A DNA stretch of 20,611 bases. Origin: Nitzschia sp. DOCU1 (lineage: Eukaryota; Bacillariophyta; Bacillariophyceae; Bacillariales; Bacillariaceae). The notes under the pieces were generated by a model that saw only the letters and a list, made by a program, of their open reading frames with translations, had not been told where the DNA came from and did not search any database. Shown here in pieces: positions 8,694 through 17,333 of the stretch (positions are counted from its first letter, which is position 1; every line of letters starts with the position of its first letter). The position numbers were made by a program, and so were the translations under genes. The stretch spans positions 1-20,611 of the forward strand of contig CATOAN010000025.1 of NCBI GenBank assembly GCA_951394045.1, given 5' to 3'.

Positions 8694-10526
8694 TTAGAAC
8701 GGCATTAAATTTGCCAACAATTCCATGGCCGCCTCAGCGTTAGACTGCTGTTTGACCACCTTGACGGTGCCGTCCATCTGAACTTGAGCGGATATTTGAC
8801 GCTTGGATCCAGAAGTAGTAGTGTGGACTCCAATAAAGTGATCTCTTTCGTCCGAAGACGATCCAATGGAAACTGAATGGGTCGTGTGAGTGTCATGCGT
8901 GACATCATCAGACTGATCCGCAGATCGATCCCCGTCGCTTTCGTCAGCAGACTCCTTGCAAAAGACAATTTCTTCGCTGGGCCTTTTATCGTCAATAGTA
9001 CTGTCTTCGACTTCTTTCGGCGGTTGGTCTTGAGTATGACTTTCATCGGCCGCCAGGTGTGCTTCCCCCATTGTTTCATCATTGTCATGTAGGAGCATGA
9101 CTCCGTGTTCGTGCATTTCCCCTAATTCTTCTTCTTCCATGATGTCTGATGGTTGTTCCCCGTTATATATTGGTTCATCTTCTGGCACCACTGGTAGCAT
9201 TTCCCAGTCAGAAGATGCGTCCGAATCTGAGTCGTCGTCAGTGCTCTCATTGGGCGTGTGGTCGGCAGGTTTGTTCTCCTTTTGCCCTTCTCCCTCGGTT
9301 TCGGCAGCAGGACTGGGCGTCTGGTCAATCGGTGGAGATTCATGCTCCGGCGCCTCCTTGGTGGGCTTCTCGCACTCGATTTGTCCTTTTACCTTGGTTT
9401 CGGCGACAGGACTGGGCTCCTGGTCAAGAGGTAGCGATTCATGCTCCGACGCCCCCTTGGTGGGCTCCTTGCGCCCCACCACAGCTTCTTCTTTTACGTC
9501 TCTCGTTTCCTCTTGAGAATGGGCGGCTGAAACAGCCTCTAGTTCACCTGGCGGCCCATCGTCGAGGTCTCTCTCGGAAACATCCTCCATTTGATTCGGA
9601 ATTGCCTCAGTTGTCAGCATCGGTTCTTTGTTGCTCAACAACCCAGCCTCTAGTTCAACTGGCGGCTCATCGTCAAGGTCTCTCTCGGAAACTTCCTCCA
9701 TTTGCGTTGGAATCGCTTCGGTTGTCGACATGGGTTCTTTGTTGTCCAACACCCCGCTTTCGATGTCGCCTTCTGGCTGATCCGCATGAACAGGCACTTG
9801 GCTAGCAATCATTTGCTCTTCCAATTCTCTTTCGGACTCTTCCACTAGGGTAGGATCGTGCTCCGAAATGGATTCCGGTGATAGCAACATTGGGTTTGGA
9901 GCCATCGGAGTCATCAAGTCGTCGTCTCCGACCCAGTAAGTTTTCATTTTCCCTTTTCCCTTAACCTTGATCATTCCACGCAACATAATTGGAATATCTG
10001 GGGCTTGCGTTTCCAGAAGCTGGGCCGAGGCAAGTGAACATTGAATCTTGCCAGGCATGGAATTCGACTCCATTCGCGAGGCCGTATTGACCGTGTCCCC
10101 AAACAATCCATAACGTGGATTGAGAGACCCAATAACATTGCTGACGACTGGGCCGGAGTTAAAACCTACACGGATCTGAACACAGCCCATCAAAGGGTCG
10201 TCCTCATCAAGGAGAGTCTGAGAAGCAGCTCGGACGGCATCTTGCGCGTACTCTGCAATCTGCTTAACATGAGTCTCAAATTCACTGCCGTCCAGATTTG
10301 TGACGCCCATGTACGCGTCGCCGATTGTCTCCACTTTAAAGACATGGTGCTTGTCAGCGTGCAACGGCAAACTCGATGAAGCTCGGCATTCCAAGAGCTG
10401 TTCTGCTCGCGCAGCGTTTGGCTGTTGCCGACGACGTGTACCCAATGAACGTTGGTGGCATGGCACCACCACCAACAGTCGTCCAAGCACGGCCATCTGC
10501 CACCGCGCGTGCCCAAAGAGGAACAT
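8694..10526 (-). CDS. class III nucleotide cyclase, 5'-truncated catalytic domain with acidic repeat tail
   Basis: From residue 58 the open frame matches class III adenylate/guanylate cyclases: FKVETIGDAYMGVTNL, RVGFNSGPVVSNVIG, LFGDTVNTASRMES and VKGKGKMKTYWVG. The second metal Asp (D70) and the transition-state pair N147 and R151 are present. Glu66 sits at the purine-selecting position as in guanylate cyclases, but the second selecting position has Gly140 instead of the animal Cys or Asp, so the substrate (cGMP or cAMP) is open. The first 57 residues after the ATG at 10526 show no cyclase similarity, and the normal FSDIVGFT segment with the first metal Asp is not in frame. Residues from about 200 to 610 are a Glu/Asp/Ser/Pro-rich, probably disordered tail with two sets of tandem repeats. 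As it stands the enzyme should be inactive; it may be a 5'-degraded gene, though the remaining frame is fully open for 610 codons. Confidence 0.75.
   Translation of the reverse strand: MFLFGHARWQMAVLGRLLVVVPCHQRSLGTRRRQQPNAARAEQLLECRASSSLPLHADKHHVFKVETIGDAYMGVTNLDGSEFETHVKQIAEYAQDAVRAASQTLLDEDDPLMGCVQIRVGFNSGPVVSNVIGSLNPRYGLFGDTVNTASRMESNSMPGKIQCSLASAQLLETQAPDIPIMLRGMIKVKGKGKMKTYWVGDDDLMTPMAPNPMLLSPESISEHDPTLVEESERELEEQMIASQVPVHADQPEGDIESGVLDNKEPMSTTEAIPTQMEEVSERDLDDEPPVELEAGLLSNKEPMLTTEAIPNQMEDVSERDLDDGPPGELEAVSAAHSQEETRDVKEEAVVGRKEPTKGASEHESLPLDQEPSPVAETKVKGQIECEKPTKEAPEHESPPIDQTPSPAAETEGEGQKENKPADHTPNESTDDDSDSDASSDWEMLPVVPEDEPIYNGEQPSDIMEEEELGEMHEHGVMLLHDNDETMGEAHLAADESHTQDQPPKEVEDSTIDDKRPSEEIVFCKESADESDGDRSADQSDDVTHDTHTTHSVSIGSSSDERDHFIGVHTTTSGSKRQISAQVQMDGTVKVVKQQSNAEAAMELLANLMPF
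9280..9477 (-). repeat. two tandem 99-nt repeats in the cyclase tail
   Basis: Two in-frame 33-codon units encode variants of (K/A)PEHES-P-DQ-PSP-AET followed by a short Lys/Glu-rich spacer. The period is visible from ggtttcgg at 9297 and 9396. The units are imperfect and part of the disordered acidic tail. Confidence 0.75.
9536..9757 (-). repeat. two tandem 111-nt repeats in the cyclase tail
   Basis: Two in-frame 37-codon units share NKEPM-TTEAIP-QME and VSERDLDD-PP-ELEA. The period is set by cctctagttca at 9536 and 9647. They are distinct from the 99-nt repeats just downstream in the protein. Confidence 0.8.
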
Positions 10527-11455
10527 CGGAGAAATATGTCGTTACTACGTTTTCGCCGTCCTTCTCGCGATCACGTCATCGGCACTTTCCGTCCGATGGC
10601 ATCGGAGAGGATAACTGTTTGTAGACTCCAGCCACTGTTCAGCAGAAGTGCAGCTGGAATGAAAGGAAACGGCATCTGTTGTTGGATGAACGACGACACG
10701 AGAGGCTACCGTAGTAGACTTCCTCTCTAGAGTAGAGAGGTATTCGCAAATGACTGCACCGCTCCATCCGCTTTCTCTCTGATAGCTGGTTGCTGCTGCC
10801 TCCGTCCTCCACCAGCATCGGTCAGGTGGTGGGCATAGGCAAGAAAGCGACGACATATTACAAGAGTACTAGTAGAGTACTACTCGACCAGAGTATCACA
10901 CTACTATTAACAACTTCGAGCTAAGAAGAGCAAAGAGCCATTCTAGTAGCACAACGTTCCGGCGACGATTGGCGAGATCCCTCCTCTCCTATCGTCCAGG
11001 TAGCTGCTAAATGGATAGCACCATGGCGCACTTTTCGCTGATTTAATAGTAGAATAAATAATTGACGCTGCAAGAAATAAGAAAACACCACGGCAGGCGG
11101 AGGCGGCAGCGAGGACCAGCACGACGAAGCATGACAACTAGCTGAGCTAGCTCCTCTTTCAGTAAAGTAGCTAGTACTGCTAGATTTGTTTTTGACTGGT
11201 GCCACACTTGAAAAATGGGAATGATATCGTAGTACGATACGATGTCTTTCCTCGCATGACCAACAAGTTAATAAGGAGTGCTTCCATAGCATTTGCCTCT
11301 CTAGAGTACTTGAGCCCTGTGGAATCGAATGAATCCATTCTTTGTTTCCGCGCCGATGATTCTTCCTTGCGAGAAATCTAAAAAATTTAAAAAATAACCC
11401 TATTTACTGGGCCGAGGTGGTTTGGCGGTCAGGAACGAAGCGAGAAAGGGCACCC
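10527..11455. other. gene-poor region upstream of the truncated cyclase, rich in CTAG
   Basis: No convincing gene was seen. Between 10700 and 11310 there are eight CTAG tetranucleotides and several short inverted repeats, such as cctctctagagtagagagg at 10722-10740 and the gagtact/agtactc words around 10863-10884. The minus strand at about 10510-10580 reads EKDGENVVTTYFSDV in a frame other than the cyclase frame, a possible relic of the missing cyclase start. The sequence from about 11400 onwards belongs to the 5' flank of the first array gene. Confidence 0.5.
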
Positions 11456-11704
11456 ATTCCGATAGTAAAGCTCCATTATGTCTCCAACGGTTCTTTTTTA
11501 AATATAATACGCAGTCACTCGCCAGATTCCGGGTTTTTAACTCGTGGCTTTCTCTATCTTCCTCATTTGCGCAATCGTGCCATAATGTTTTTCAACCCAA
11601 CTATTATACTTCGTTGGTGCTGTCATCCAAGAGATACTTCTTGTCCTCGACAAACTTGTTTCCCCCCTCGCCGAATTCCTGCTACGTGCTGCAGTACTAC
11701 TACA
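11456..11704 (+). promoter_or_regulatory. conserved 5' flank of array gene 1
   Basis: This holds ATTCCGATAGTAAA at 11456-11469 and GCAATCGTGC at 11571-11580, 134 bp before the ATG, followed by a T-rich stretch and the words acttcgttggtgctgtcatc shared with copy 2. Upstream of the ATG the frame is open back to 11417, but the homologous flanks in the other copies do not keep it open, so this is taken as promoter plus 5' UTR. Confidence 0.55.
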
Positions 11705-12451
11705 ATGCTCTTTGGACGTCTTTGTCTTCTAGCGTTGACGCTAATACCGTCAACATTGAGCCAACTCGAGGATTTGAAGCACGATGGCAAATTTGAGATC
11801 ATTGAAGAATTCAATGTGCACGAAGAAAACGGGGACGATGCTCGCCACTTTCTTCGTCGCCAGCTCCAAACTTCTAACGTTTGCACAGCCACAATCCCAA
11901 GAAGTGTCTATGCGTGCGGAACTCCAGGAATGATCGATAAATGCCAGGATAGCACCGCGACATGTGCTGGTGAGTTCCCCGATGGCTACTCCTGCAGTTG
12001 CACTGGATCCAGCGATACCACCTGCACCTACTGTCAGGTTCGCACAGCCGGTACCATTATGTGCCAAGTGACTGGGGCTAGAAGTACCTTCGCTACCGTA
12101 GAGGGGACAATGCAGACTTGCGACTGTGCCTATGTGGGAGGCGGACAAGTGCAGCAAACTTGTTGGACACCTACACCAGCGCCATTCACCCTTCCCACAT
12201 ATTTCCCCGCACCTGTCACACCACCTCCATTTGCTCCAGTTGCTGTTCCTGCTCTTCCTCCCAACATCATTGGACTTGTGCCGACACCGGCGCCTTCGAT
12301 TAACTTAAACGTAAGAGGGCCCTCTACGGCGATTCCAGCGGAGCAACCTGGTAGTCTACCACCTCAAGCGGCTCCTGTGTACGTCCCGAAATCGTCGTTG
12401 TTTAATTCATTGAAGTTGTACGACGGAGAAAGAAACTCGGATATGCCATAG
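11705..12451 (+). CDS. secreted 12-cysteine protein, array copy 1
   Basis: This intronless gene encodes 248 residues, with the ATG chosen where the signal peptide begins (MLFGRLCLLALTLIPSTLS). Residues 20-51 form an acidic pro-segment ending HFLRRQLQ; the R52-Q53-L54 triplet fits the RXL processing site known in diatom secreted proteins. The mature part starts with a cysteine-rich domain, with Cys at 60, 71, 80, 87, 97, 99, 107, 110, 120, 139, 141 and 153, probably six disulfides. Residues 154-225 are Pro-rich and probably extended, and the protein ends with a conserved motif (SLFNSLKLYD...SDMP). No known domain was recognised. Secretion to the cell surface or wall is inferred from the architecture. 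It is closest to copy 2 in both coding sequence and flanks. Confidence 0.9.
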   Translation: MLFGRLCLLALTLIPSTLSQLEDLKHDGKFEIIEEFNVHEENGDDARHFLRRQLQTSNVCTATIPRSVYACGTPGMIDKCQDSTATCAGEFPDGYSCSCTGSSDTTCTYCQVRTAGTIMCQVTGARSTFATVEGTMQTCDCAYVGGGQVQQTCWTPTPAPFTLPTYFPAPVTPPPFAPVAVPALPPNIIGLVPTPAPSINLNVRGPSTAIPAEQPGSLPPQAAPVYVPKSSLFNSLKLYDGERNSDMP

Positions 12452-12700
12452 AGAATGCCATCAAATGGATTTTCCGGTCATCATAGATAATAGATATAAC
12501 CCTACTAGACTTGAGTCGTTGAATTTCTTAAGATGATAGCCGAATCCAAACGATGCGAAGCTGGGTTCCGGGCCGTAGAGAATGAATCTTGACCCTAGAC
12601 TTGAGTCTTTAAATTCTTGAGATGACGGCCAAATTCCAAACGATGCAAAACTGCGATTCATTCCACCATGCAACCGTACCTCTGCTATCATCAGAGGGGC

Positions 12701-12760
12701 GGGTTGTGGGTTCCGGGACCTCCGACCCCATCGGCTGATGTGTGCCAATTTCTGTCCGCA
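12701..12760. repeat. 3' flanking module, copy 1
   Basis: This contains gggttgtgggttccgggacc and tgtgccaatttctg, about 250 bp after the stop of copy 1. Related modules follow the other four array genes. Between the stop and this module, 12500-12563 and 12594-12653 are a diverged local duplication (ccctagacttgagtc...ccaaacgatgc). Confidence 0.55.
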
Positions 12761-12920
12761 CAGAAAGTAGTAAACGACGCGGCTCCAATATCGTCGTGCT
12801 TCTTGCTGAGGACCCAGGCTTTCCGGCATTCGTTCGAGCTGGAGCTCAAAAATAACCCCAGTTTACTGGGCCGACGTGCTTTGCCCTTCAGGCAGGGAAG
12901 CCAGAAATGGTACAGTACAT

Positions 12921-13174
12921 ATTCCGATGGTAAAAGCTACAATATGCCTCCAACGGTCATTGCTCATATGTAGGTACAGTACGCCACATTCCGGGTTCGT
13001 AGCTCATGGCTTTCTCTTTCCTCCCCTATCCTCGCAATCGTGCCAATGTTTTTCTGCTACCAGACAACAACTTCGTTGGTGCTGTCATCCAAGAAATGCT
13101 TCTTGTCCAAGATCTCATTATCCCCCCCCCCTCGCCGAATTTATGCTACGTCCTGCAGCACTATTACAAAAACA
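12921..13174 (+). promoter_or_regulatory. conserved 5' flank of array gene 2
   Basis: This holds ATTCCGATGGTAAAA at 12921-12935 and GCAATCGTGC at 13034-13043, 141 bp before the ATG. A long C run near 13121 replaces the shorter C6 of copy 1. Homology to the copy 1 flank extends over the whole segment and starts at about 12845 (taaccccagtttactgggcc). Confidence 0.55.
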
Positions 13175-13930
13175 ATGCTCTTTCGAAATTTTTGTCTTCT
13201 GTCTTTGGCGCTAATGCCGTCATCATTGGGCCAACTCGAGGATTCTTGGGAGCACGATGGCAACTTTGAGATCATTGAAGAATTCAATGTGCACGAAGAA
13301 AACGGAGGCGGTGCTCGCCACTTTCTTCGTCGCCAGCTCCAAACTTCTAACGTTTGCACAGCCACAGGAATCCCAAGAAGTGTCTATGCTTGCGGAAGAC
13401 CAGGAATGCACGATAAATGCCAGGATAGCGACGCGACGTGTGCTGGTGAGTTCCCCGATGGCTACTCCTGCAGTTGCACTGGATCCAGCGATACCACCTG
13501 CACCTACTGTCAGGTTCGCACAGCCGGTACCATTATGTGCCAAGTGACTGGGGCTAGAAGTACCTTCACTACCGTAGAGGGGATAATGCAGACCTGCGAC
13601 TGTGCCTATGTGGGAGGCGGACAAGTGCAACAAACCTGTTGGACGCCTACAACACCGCCCATCCCGGTGCCCACGTTTTTCCCCGCACCTGTCACACCAC
13701 CTCCATTTGCTCCGGTTGCTATTCCCGCTCTTCCTCCCAACGTGATTGGACTTATCCCGACACCGGCGCCTTCGATTAACGTAAACGTAAGGGTGCCTGA
13801 CGGTGCTGCGCTTCCAGCGGAACAACCTGGTAATTTACCACCTCAACCCGCTCCTGTGCACGTCCCGAAATCGTCGTTGTTTAATTCATTGAAGTTATAT
13901 GACCGAGAGAGAAATTCGGACATGCCCTAG
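13175..13930 (+). CDS. secreted 12-cysteine protein, array copy 2
   Basis: This encodes 251 residues with the same layout as copy 1: signal peptide MLFRNFCLLSLALMPSSLG, acidic pro-segment, HFLRRQLQ, twelve cysteines at homologous positions, a Pro-rich segment and a C-terminus ending RERNSDMP. Compared with copy 1 it has an extra Gly codon in TATGIPRS, RPGMHD in place of TPGMID in the loop between Cys2 and Cys3, and a slightly longer tail. Coding and flanking similarity make copies 1 and 2 sister duplicates. Upstream in-frame ATGs (13040) lie in the conserved non-coding flank and are not preferred. Confidence 0.9.
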   Translation: MLFRNFCLLSLALMPSSLGQLEDSWEHDGNFEIIEEFNVHEENGGGARHFLRRQLQTSNVCTATGIPRSVYACGRPGMHDKCQDSDATCAGEFPDGYSCSCTGSSDTTCTYCQVRTAGTIMCQVTGARSTFTTVEGIMQTCDCAYVGGGQVQQTCWTPTTPPIPVPTFFPAPVTPPPFAPVAIPALPPNVIGLIPTPAPSINVNVRVPDGAALPAEQPGNLPPQPAPVHVPKSSLFNSLKLYDRERNSDMP

Positions 13931-14076
13931 AGAAGAACGACATCAAATTGATTTTCCGGTCACCATAGTACTAGAGAGAGAATAGATATAACCCTACTAG
14001 ACTTGAGTCTTTCAATTTTTGAGTTGACAGCAGCTGGTGCCAAAAATTGCTTTGACAATGAACATTGGTCGTGTAG

Positions 14077-14140
14077 TGTGGGTCTCGAGACAATATCTGG
14101 GCCTCCGTGGCCAACAGCTGTTTCGTGCCAACTTCCGTTT
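14077..14140. repeat. 3' flanking module, copy 2
   Basis: This is the most diverged member: gtgtgggtctcgag, gggcctccgtggccaac and tcgtgccaacttccg are still recognisable against the modules after copies 3 to 5. Confidence 0.4.
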
Positions 14141-14383
14141 AACAACAGTAAACGAAGTGAAACCAAAACTGTATTGCTTGTGGCGAAACAGAAACGGATT
14201 TGCTATGCTGGTCGGTTAACAGAAGCTCCAAAGATTTCAGATAATTATCGAATTCTCTTGCAAGCATCCCATCTCAAGAGAACTGTGGATTCCGAATAAT
14301 AGCCCTATTACTTACCGGTAGCTGACTTCAATTGCATATGCCGGCCAGAAATATAATGTGTATCTCGAAGTACATCGCTTCAG

Positions 14384-14645
14384 ATTCCGATAGTAAATCC
14401 ACAGAGTGCTTCTCCGATGGGCCTTTCTCGTCTTATACGGGCACGTGTAATCTCCAAATTCCGGCTTTAGTGCTCGTGGCTTTCTCTTTCCTGCCTATTT
14501 TCCCCAATCGTGCTTGTGTTTTTCTATAGAAATTTTGTCGACCATGTCATCCACGAAATACTTCCTAATGTCCTCAATCTCACAATTGCCTTCCCCGACA
14601 ATCTCCTGCTAGCTTGCTAGATTCTGCAGCACTCTTGCAACAACC
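14384..14645 (+). promoter_or_regulatory. conserved 5' flank of array gene 3
   Basis: This has ATTCCGATAGTAAA at 14384-14397 and CCAATCGTGC at 14504-14513, 142 bp before the ATG. The first base of the GCAATCGTGC element is changed here, creating a CCAAT. The segment is homologous to the copy 4 flank throughout. Confidence 0.55.
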
Positions 14646-15410
14646 ATGCTTTTTCGAACTCTTTGTCTTCTCTCTTTGGCGCTAATGCCGTATTCATTAG
14701 GCCAACTCGACGACTGGGAGCACGATGATGGCAACTTTGTGATCAGTGAAGAATTTAATGTGCACGAAGAAAACGGAGGCGATGCTCGCCACTTTCTTCG
14801 TCGCCAGCTCCAAACTTCTAACGTTTGCACAGCCACCATCCCAAGAAATGTCTATGCGTGCGGAATTCCAGGAATGCCCGGCAATAAATGCCAGGATAGC
14901 GACGCTACATGTGCTGGTGAGTTCCCCGACGGCTATTCGTGCAGTTGCACTGGATCCAGCGATACCACCTGCACCTACTGTCAGGTTCGCACAGCCGGTA
15001 CCATTATGTGCCAAGTGACTGGGGCTAGAAGTACCTTCACTACCGTAGAGGGGACAATGCAGACTTGTCAGTGCGACTATCTGGGAGGCGGACAAGTCAG
15101 TCAAACCTGCTGGACGCCCACTCCACCGCCCATCCCGGTGCCCACGTTTTTCCCCGCACCTGTCCCACGACCTTCATTTGCTCCAGTTCCTATCCCATCC
15201 ATGCCGCCGATCCCTACGCCAGCGCCTGTGATTGCTCCTGCCTCGCAAGTGAGAGACCCCGACGCTCCTGGAGGTTCCGTTGTCAACCTCCCCGCGGAGC
15301 AACCTAGTTCAACACCTCCACCGGCAATGCCTGTGGCCGCCCCCAAGACGTCGTTGAGGAATCAATTCAAGTTGTACAGGCGGGCACCAAGAAACGCCGA
15401 CATGCCATAG
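14646..15410 (+). CDS. secreted 12-cysteine protein, array copy 3
   Basis: This encodes 254 residues: signal peptide MLFRTLCLLSLALMPYSLG, an acidic pro-segment with DDWEHDD, LRRQLQ, and twelve conserved cysteines with IPGMPGN in the variable loop. The second half of the cysteine domain reads CQCDYLGGGQVSQTC where copies 1 and 2 have CDCAYVGGGQ. The Pro-rich region differs from copies 1 and 2 (PVPIPSMPPIPTPAPVIAPA), and the C-terminus is SLRNQFKLYRRAPRNADMP. It is nearly identical to copy 4. A clean Kozak-like context (caaccATG) and the signal peptide fix the start. Confidence 0.92.
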   Translation: MLFRTLCLLSLALMPYSLGQLDDWEHDDGNFVISEEFNVHEENGGDARHFLRRQLQTSNVCTATIPRNVYACGIPGMPGNKCQDSDATCAGEFPDGYSCSCTGSSDTTCTYCQVRTAGTIMCQVTGARSTFTTVEGTMQTCQCDYLGGGQVSQTCWTPTPPPIPVPTFFPAPVPRPSFAPVPIPSMPPIPTPAPVIAPASQVRDPDAPGGSVVNLPAEQPSSTPPPAMPVAAPKTSLRNQFKLYRRAPRNADMP

Positions 15411-15579
15411 AGCAGAAGTGCATTTTTCCAATGACTATCCGATGACCGTAGAGAATAGATGTAATCGCTCCTAGACTGCTGTATTTGAATGCTGACTGAT
15501 TGCCGGATTTCAAACGATGCAATCCTGGGGTGCTTCGTAAGCCGTACCAAAACGTTGTCGATGCCGCCATGAGCAGGGA

Positions 15580-15640
15580 GGGTTGTGGGTTTCGGGGAAA
15601 AACATCGGGGCCAGCGGCCCTCTGTGCCAACTTCTGTCTG
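15580..15640. repeat. 3' flanking module, copy 3
   Basis: This has ggttgtgggtttcgggg and ctgtgccaacttctgtctg. It lies in a 320-bp 3' flank that is almost identical to the one after copy 4. Minus-strand frames open here differ between the two copies by single-base shifts, so they are not conserved as protein. Confidence 0.65.
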
Positions 15641-15961
15641 TGTGTATCGTTTCCTTGGACTCATTGTCCACCAAAGATAGCATTTCATAGAAGCATCCCA
15701 AGCAAGAAAGGACCAACACTAACGATGAGACGTGTGCCACAAAACTGAATTTCTTGTGGCGAAACAGAAATGGATTTTCGAAGCTGTTCGGTGAACAGAA
15801 GCTCCAAAGATTTCAGATAATAAGCGAATTCTCTTGCACGCACCCCTTCAAGAAAAAGCTGGATTCCAAAATAGCCCAACTCTAGTATGAGGGAGCTGAC
15901 TTCTGTTGCGTTCATGCCGGCGCCAAAAATATAATGTGTATCTCGAAGTACATTGCTTCAG

Positions 15962-16226
15962 ATTCCGATATAGTAGTAAATCCACAATGTGCTTCTCCAA
16001 TGGGCCTTTCTCATCCTATGCGAGCACGTGTAATCTCCACATTCCGGGTTTGGTGCTCGTGACTTTCTCTTTCCTCCTCATTTTTGCAATCGTGCTTATG
16101 TTTTTCTATAGAGCTTCGTCGACCTTTTCATCCAGAAAATACTTCCTAATGTCCTCGATCTCACAATTTCCTTCCCTGCCAATCTCCTGCTAGCCTGCTT
16201 TATTCTGTAGCACTCTTGCAACAACC
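15962..16226 (+). promoter_or_regulatory. conserved 5' flank of array gene 4
   Basis: This has ATTCCGATATAGTAGTAAA at 15962-15980, a version of the upstream word with a small insertion, and GCAATCGTGC at 16086-16095, 141 bp before the ATG. Confidence 0.55.
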
Positions 16227-16991
16227 ATGCTTTTTCGAACTCTTTGTCTTCTCTCTTTGGCGCTAATGCCGTATTCATTAGGCCAACTCGACGACTGGGA
16301 GCACGATGATGGCAACTTTGTGATCAGTGAAGAATTTAATGTGCATGAAGAAAACGGGGACGATGCTCGCCACTTTCTTCGTCGCCAGCTCCAAACTTCC
16401 AACGTGTGCACAGCCACAGGAATCCCAAGAAGTGTCTATGCTTGCGGAAGACCAGGAGATCACGACAAATGCCAGGATAGCGACGCGACATGTGCTGGTG
16501 AGTTCCCCGACGGCTATTCGTGCAGTTGCACTGGATCCAGCGATACCACCTGCACCTACTGTCAGGTTCGCACAGCCGGTACCATTATGTGCCAAGTGAC
16601 TGGGGCTAGAAGTACCTTCGCTACCCCAGAGGGGATAATGCAGACTTGCCAGTGCGACTATCTGGGAGGCGGACAAGTTCAACAAACCTGCTGGACGCCC
16701 ACTCCGCCACCCATCCCGGTGCCCACGTTTTTCCCCGCACCTGTCCCACGACCTTCATTTGCTCCAGTTCCTATCCCATCCATGCCGCCGATCCCTACGC
16801 CAGCGCCTGTGATTGCTCCTGCCTCGCAAGTGAGAAACCCTGACGCTCCTGGAGGTTCCGTTGTCAACCTCCCCGCGGAGCAACCTAGTTCATCACCTCC
16901 ACCGGCAATGCCCGTGCACGTCCCCAAGACGTCGTTGAGGAATCAATTCAAGTTGTACAGGCGGGCACCAAGAAACGCCGACATGCCATAG
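16227..16991 (+). CDS. secreted 12-cysteine protein, array copy 4
   Basis: This encodes 254 residues with a signal peptide identical to copy 3. The cysteine domain mixes features: TATGIPRS and RPGDHD in the variable loop resemble copy 2, while CQCDYLGGGQVQQTC and the Pro-rich tail resemble copy 3. That pattern is what gene conversion between copies would give. The C-terminus RRAPRNADMP is identical to copy 3, and MPVHVPKTSL replaces MPVAAPKTSL. All twelve cysteines and the RQL site are present. Confidence 0.92.
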   Translation: MLFRTLCLLSLALMPYSLGQLDDWEHDDGNFVISEEFNVHEENGDDARHFLRRQLQTSNVCTATGIPRSVYACGRPGDHDKCQDSDATCAGEFPDGYSCSCTGSSDTTCTYCQVRTAGTIMCQVTGARSTFATPEGIMQTCQCDYLGGGQVQQTCWTPTPPPIPVPTFFPAPVPRPSFAPVPIPSMPPIPTPAPVIAPASQVRNPDAPGGSVVNLPAEQPSSSPPPAMPVHVPKTSLRNQFKLYRRAPRNADMP

Positions 16992-17161
16992 AGCAAAAGT
17001 GCATTTTTCCAATGACTATCCGATGACCGAAGAGAATAGATGTAATCGCTCCTAGACTGCTGTATTTGAATGCTGACTGATTGCCGGATTTCAAACGATG
17101 CAATCCTGGGGGTGCTTCGTAAGCCGTACCAAAACGTTGTCGATGCCGCCATGAGCAGGGA

Positions 17162-17222
17162 GGGTTGTGGGTTTCGGGGGAAAACATCAGGGCCGGGCGG
17201 CCCTCTGTGCCAACTTCTGTCT
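17162..17222. repeat. 3' flanking module, copy 4
   Basis: This has ggttgtgggtttcggggg and ctgtgccaacttctgtctg, nearly the same as the module after copy 3 with a few single-base indels. Confidence 0.65.
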
Positions 17223-17333
17223 GTGTGTATCGTTTCCTTGGACTCATTGTCCACCAAAGATAGCATTTCATAGAAGCATCCCAAGCAAGAAAGGACCAAC
17301 ACTAACGATGAGACGGGTGCCATTGTTTCCGTC

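Larger units (their letters stand above)
14161..15732 (+). repeat. tandem duplication unit containing copy 3
   Basis: About 1.57 kb starting near caaaactgtattgcttgtgg and ending at aacgatgagacg is repeated, with few changes in the gene and 3' flank and more changes in the 5' flank, at 15738-17314. The unit carries the 5' flank, the gene and the 3' module. Confidence 0.8.
15738..17314 (+). repeat. tandem duplication unit containing copy 4
   Basis: This is the second copy of the roughly 1.57-kb unit. Similarity to the first unit ends at aacgatgagacg. After that the copy 3 side continues into the next unit, while this side enters unique sequence leading to copy 5. The two end points therefore mark the duplication junctions. 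Confidence 0.8.
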
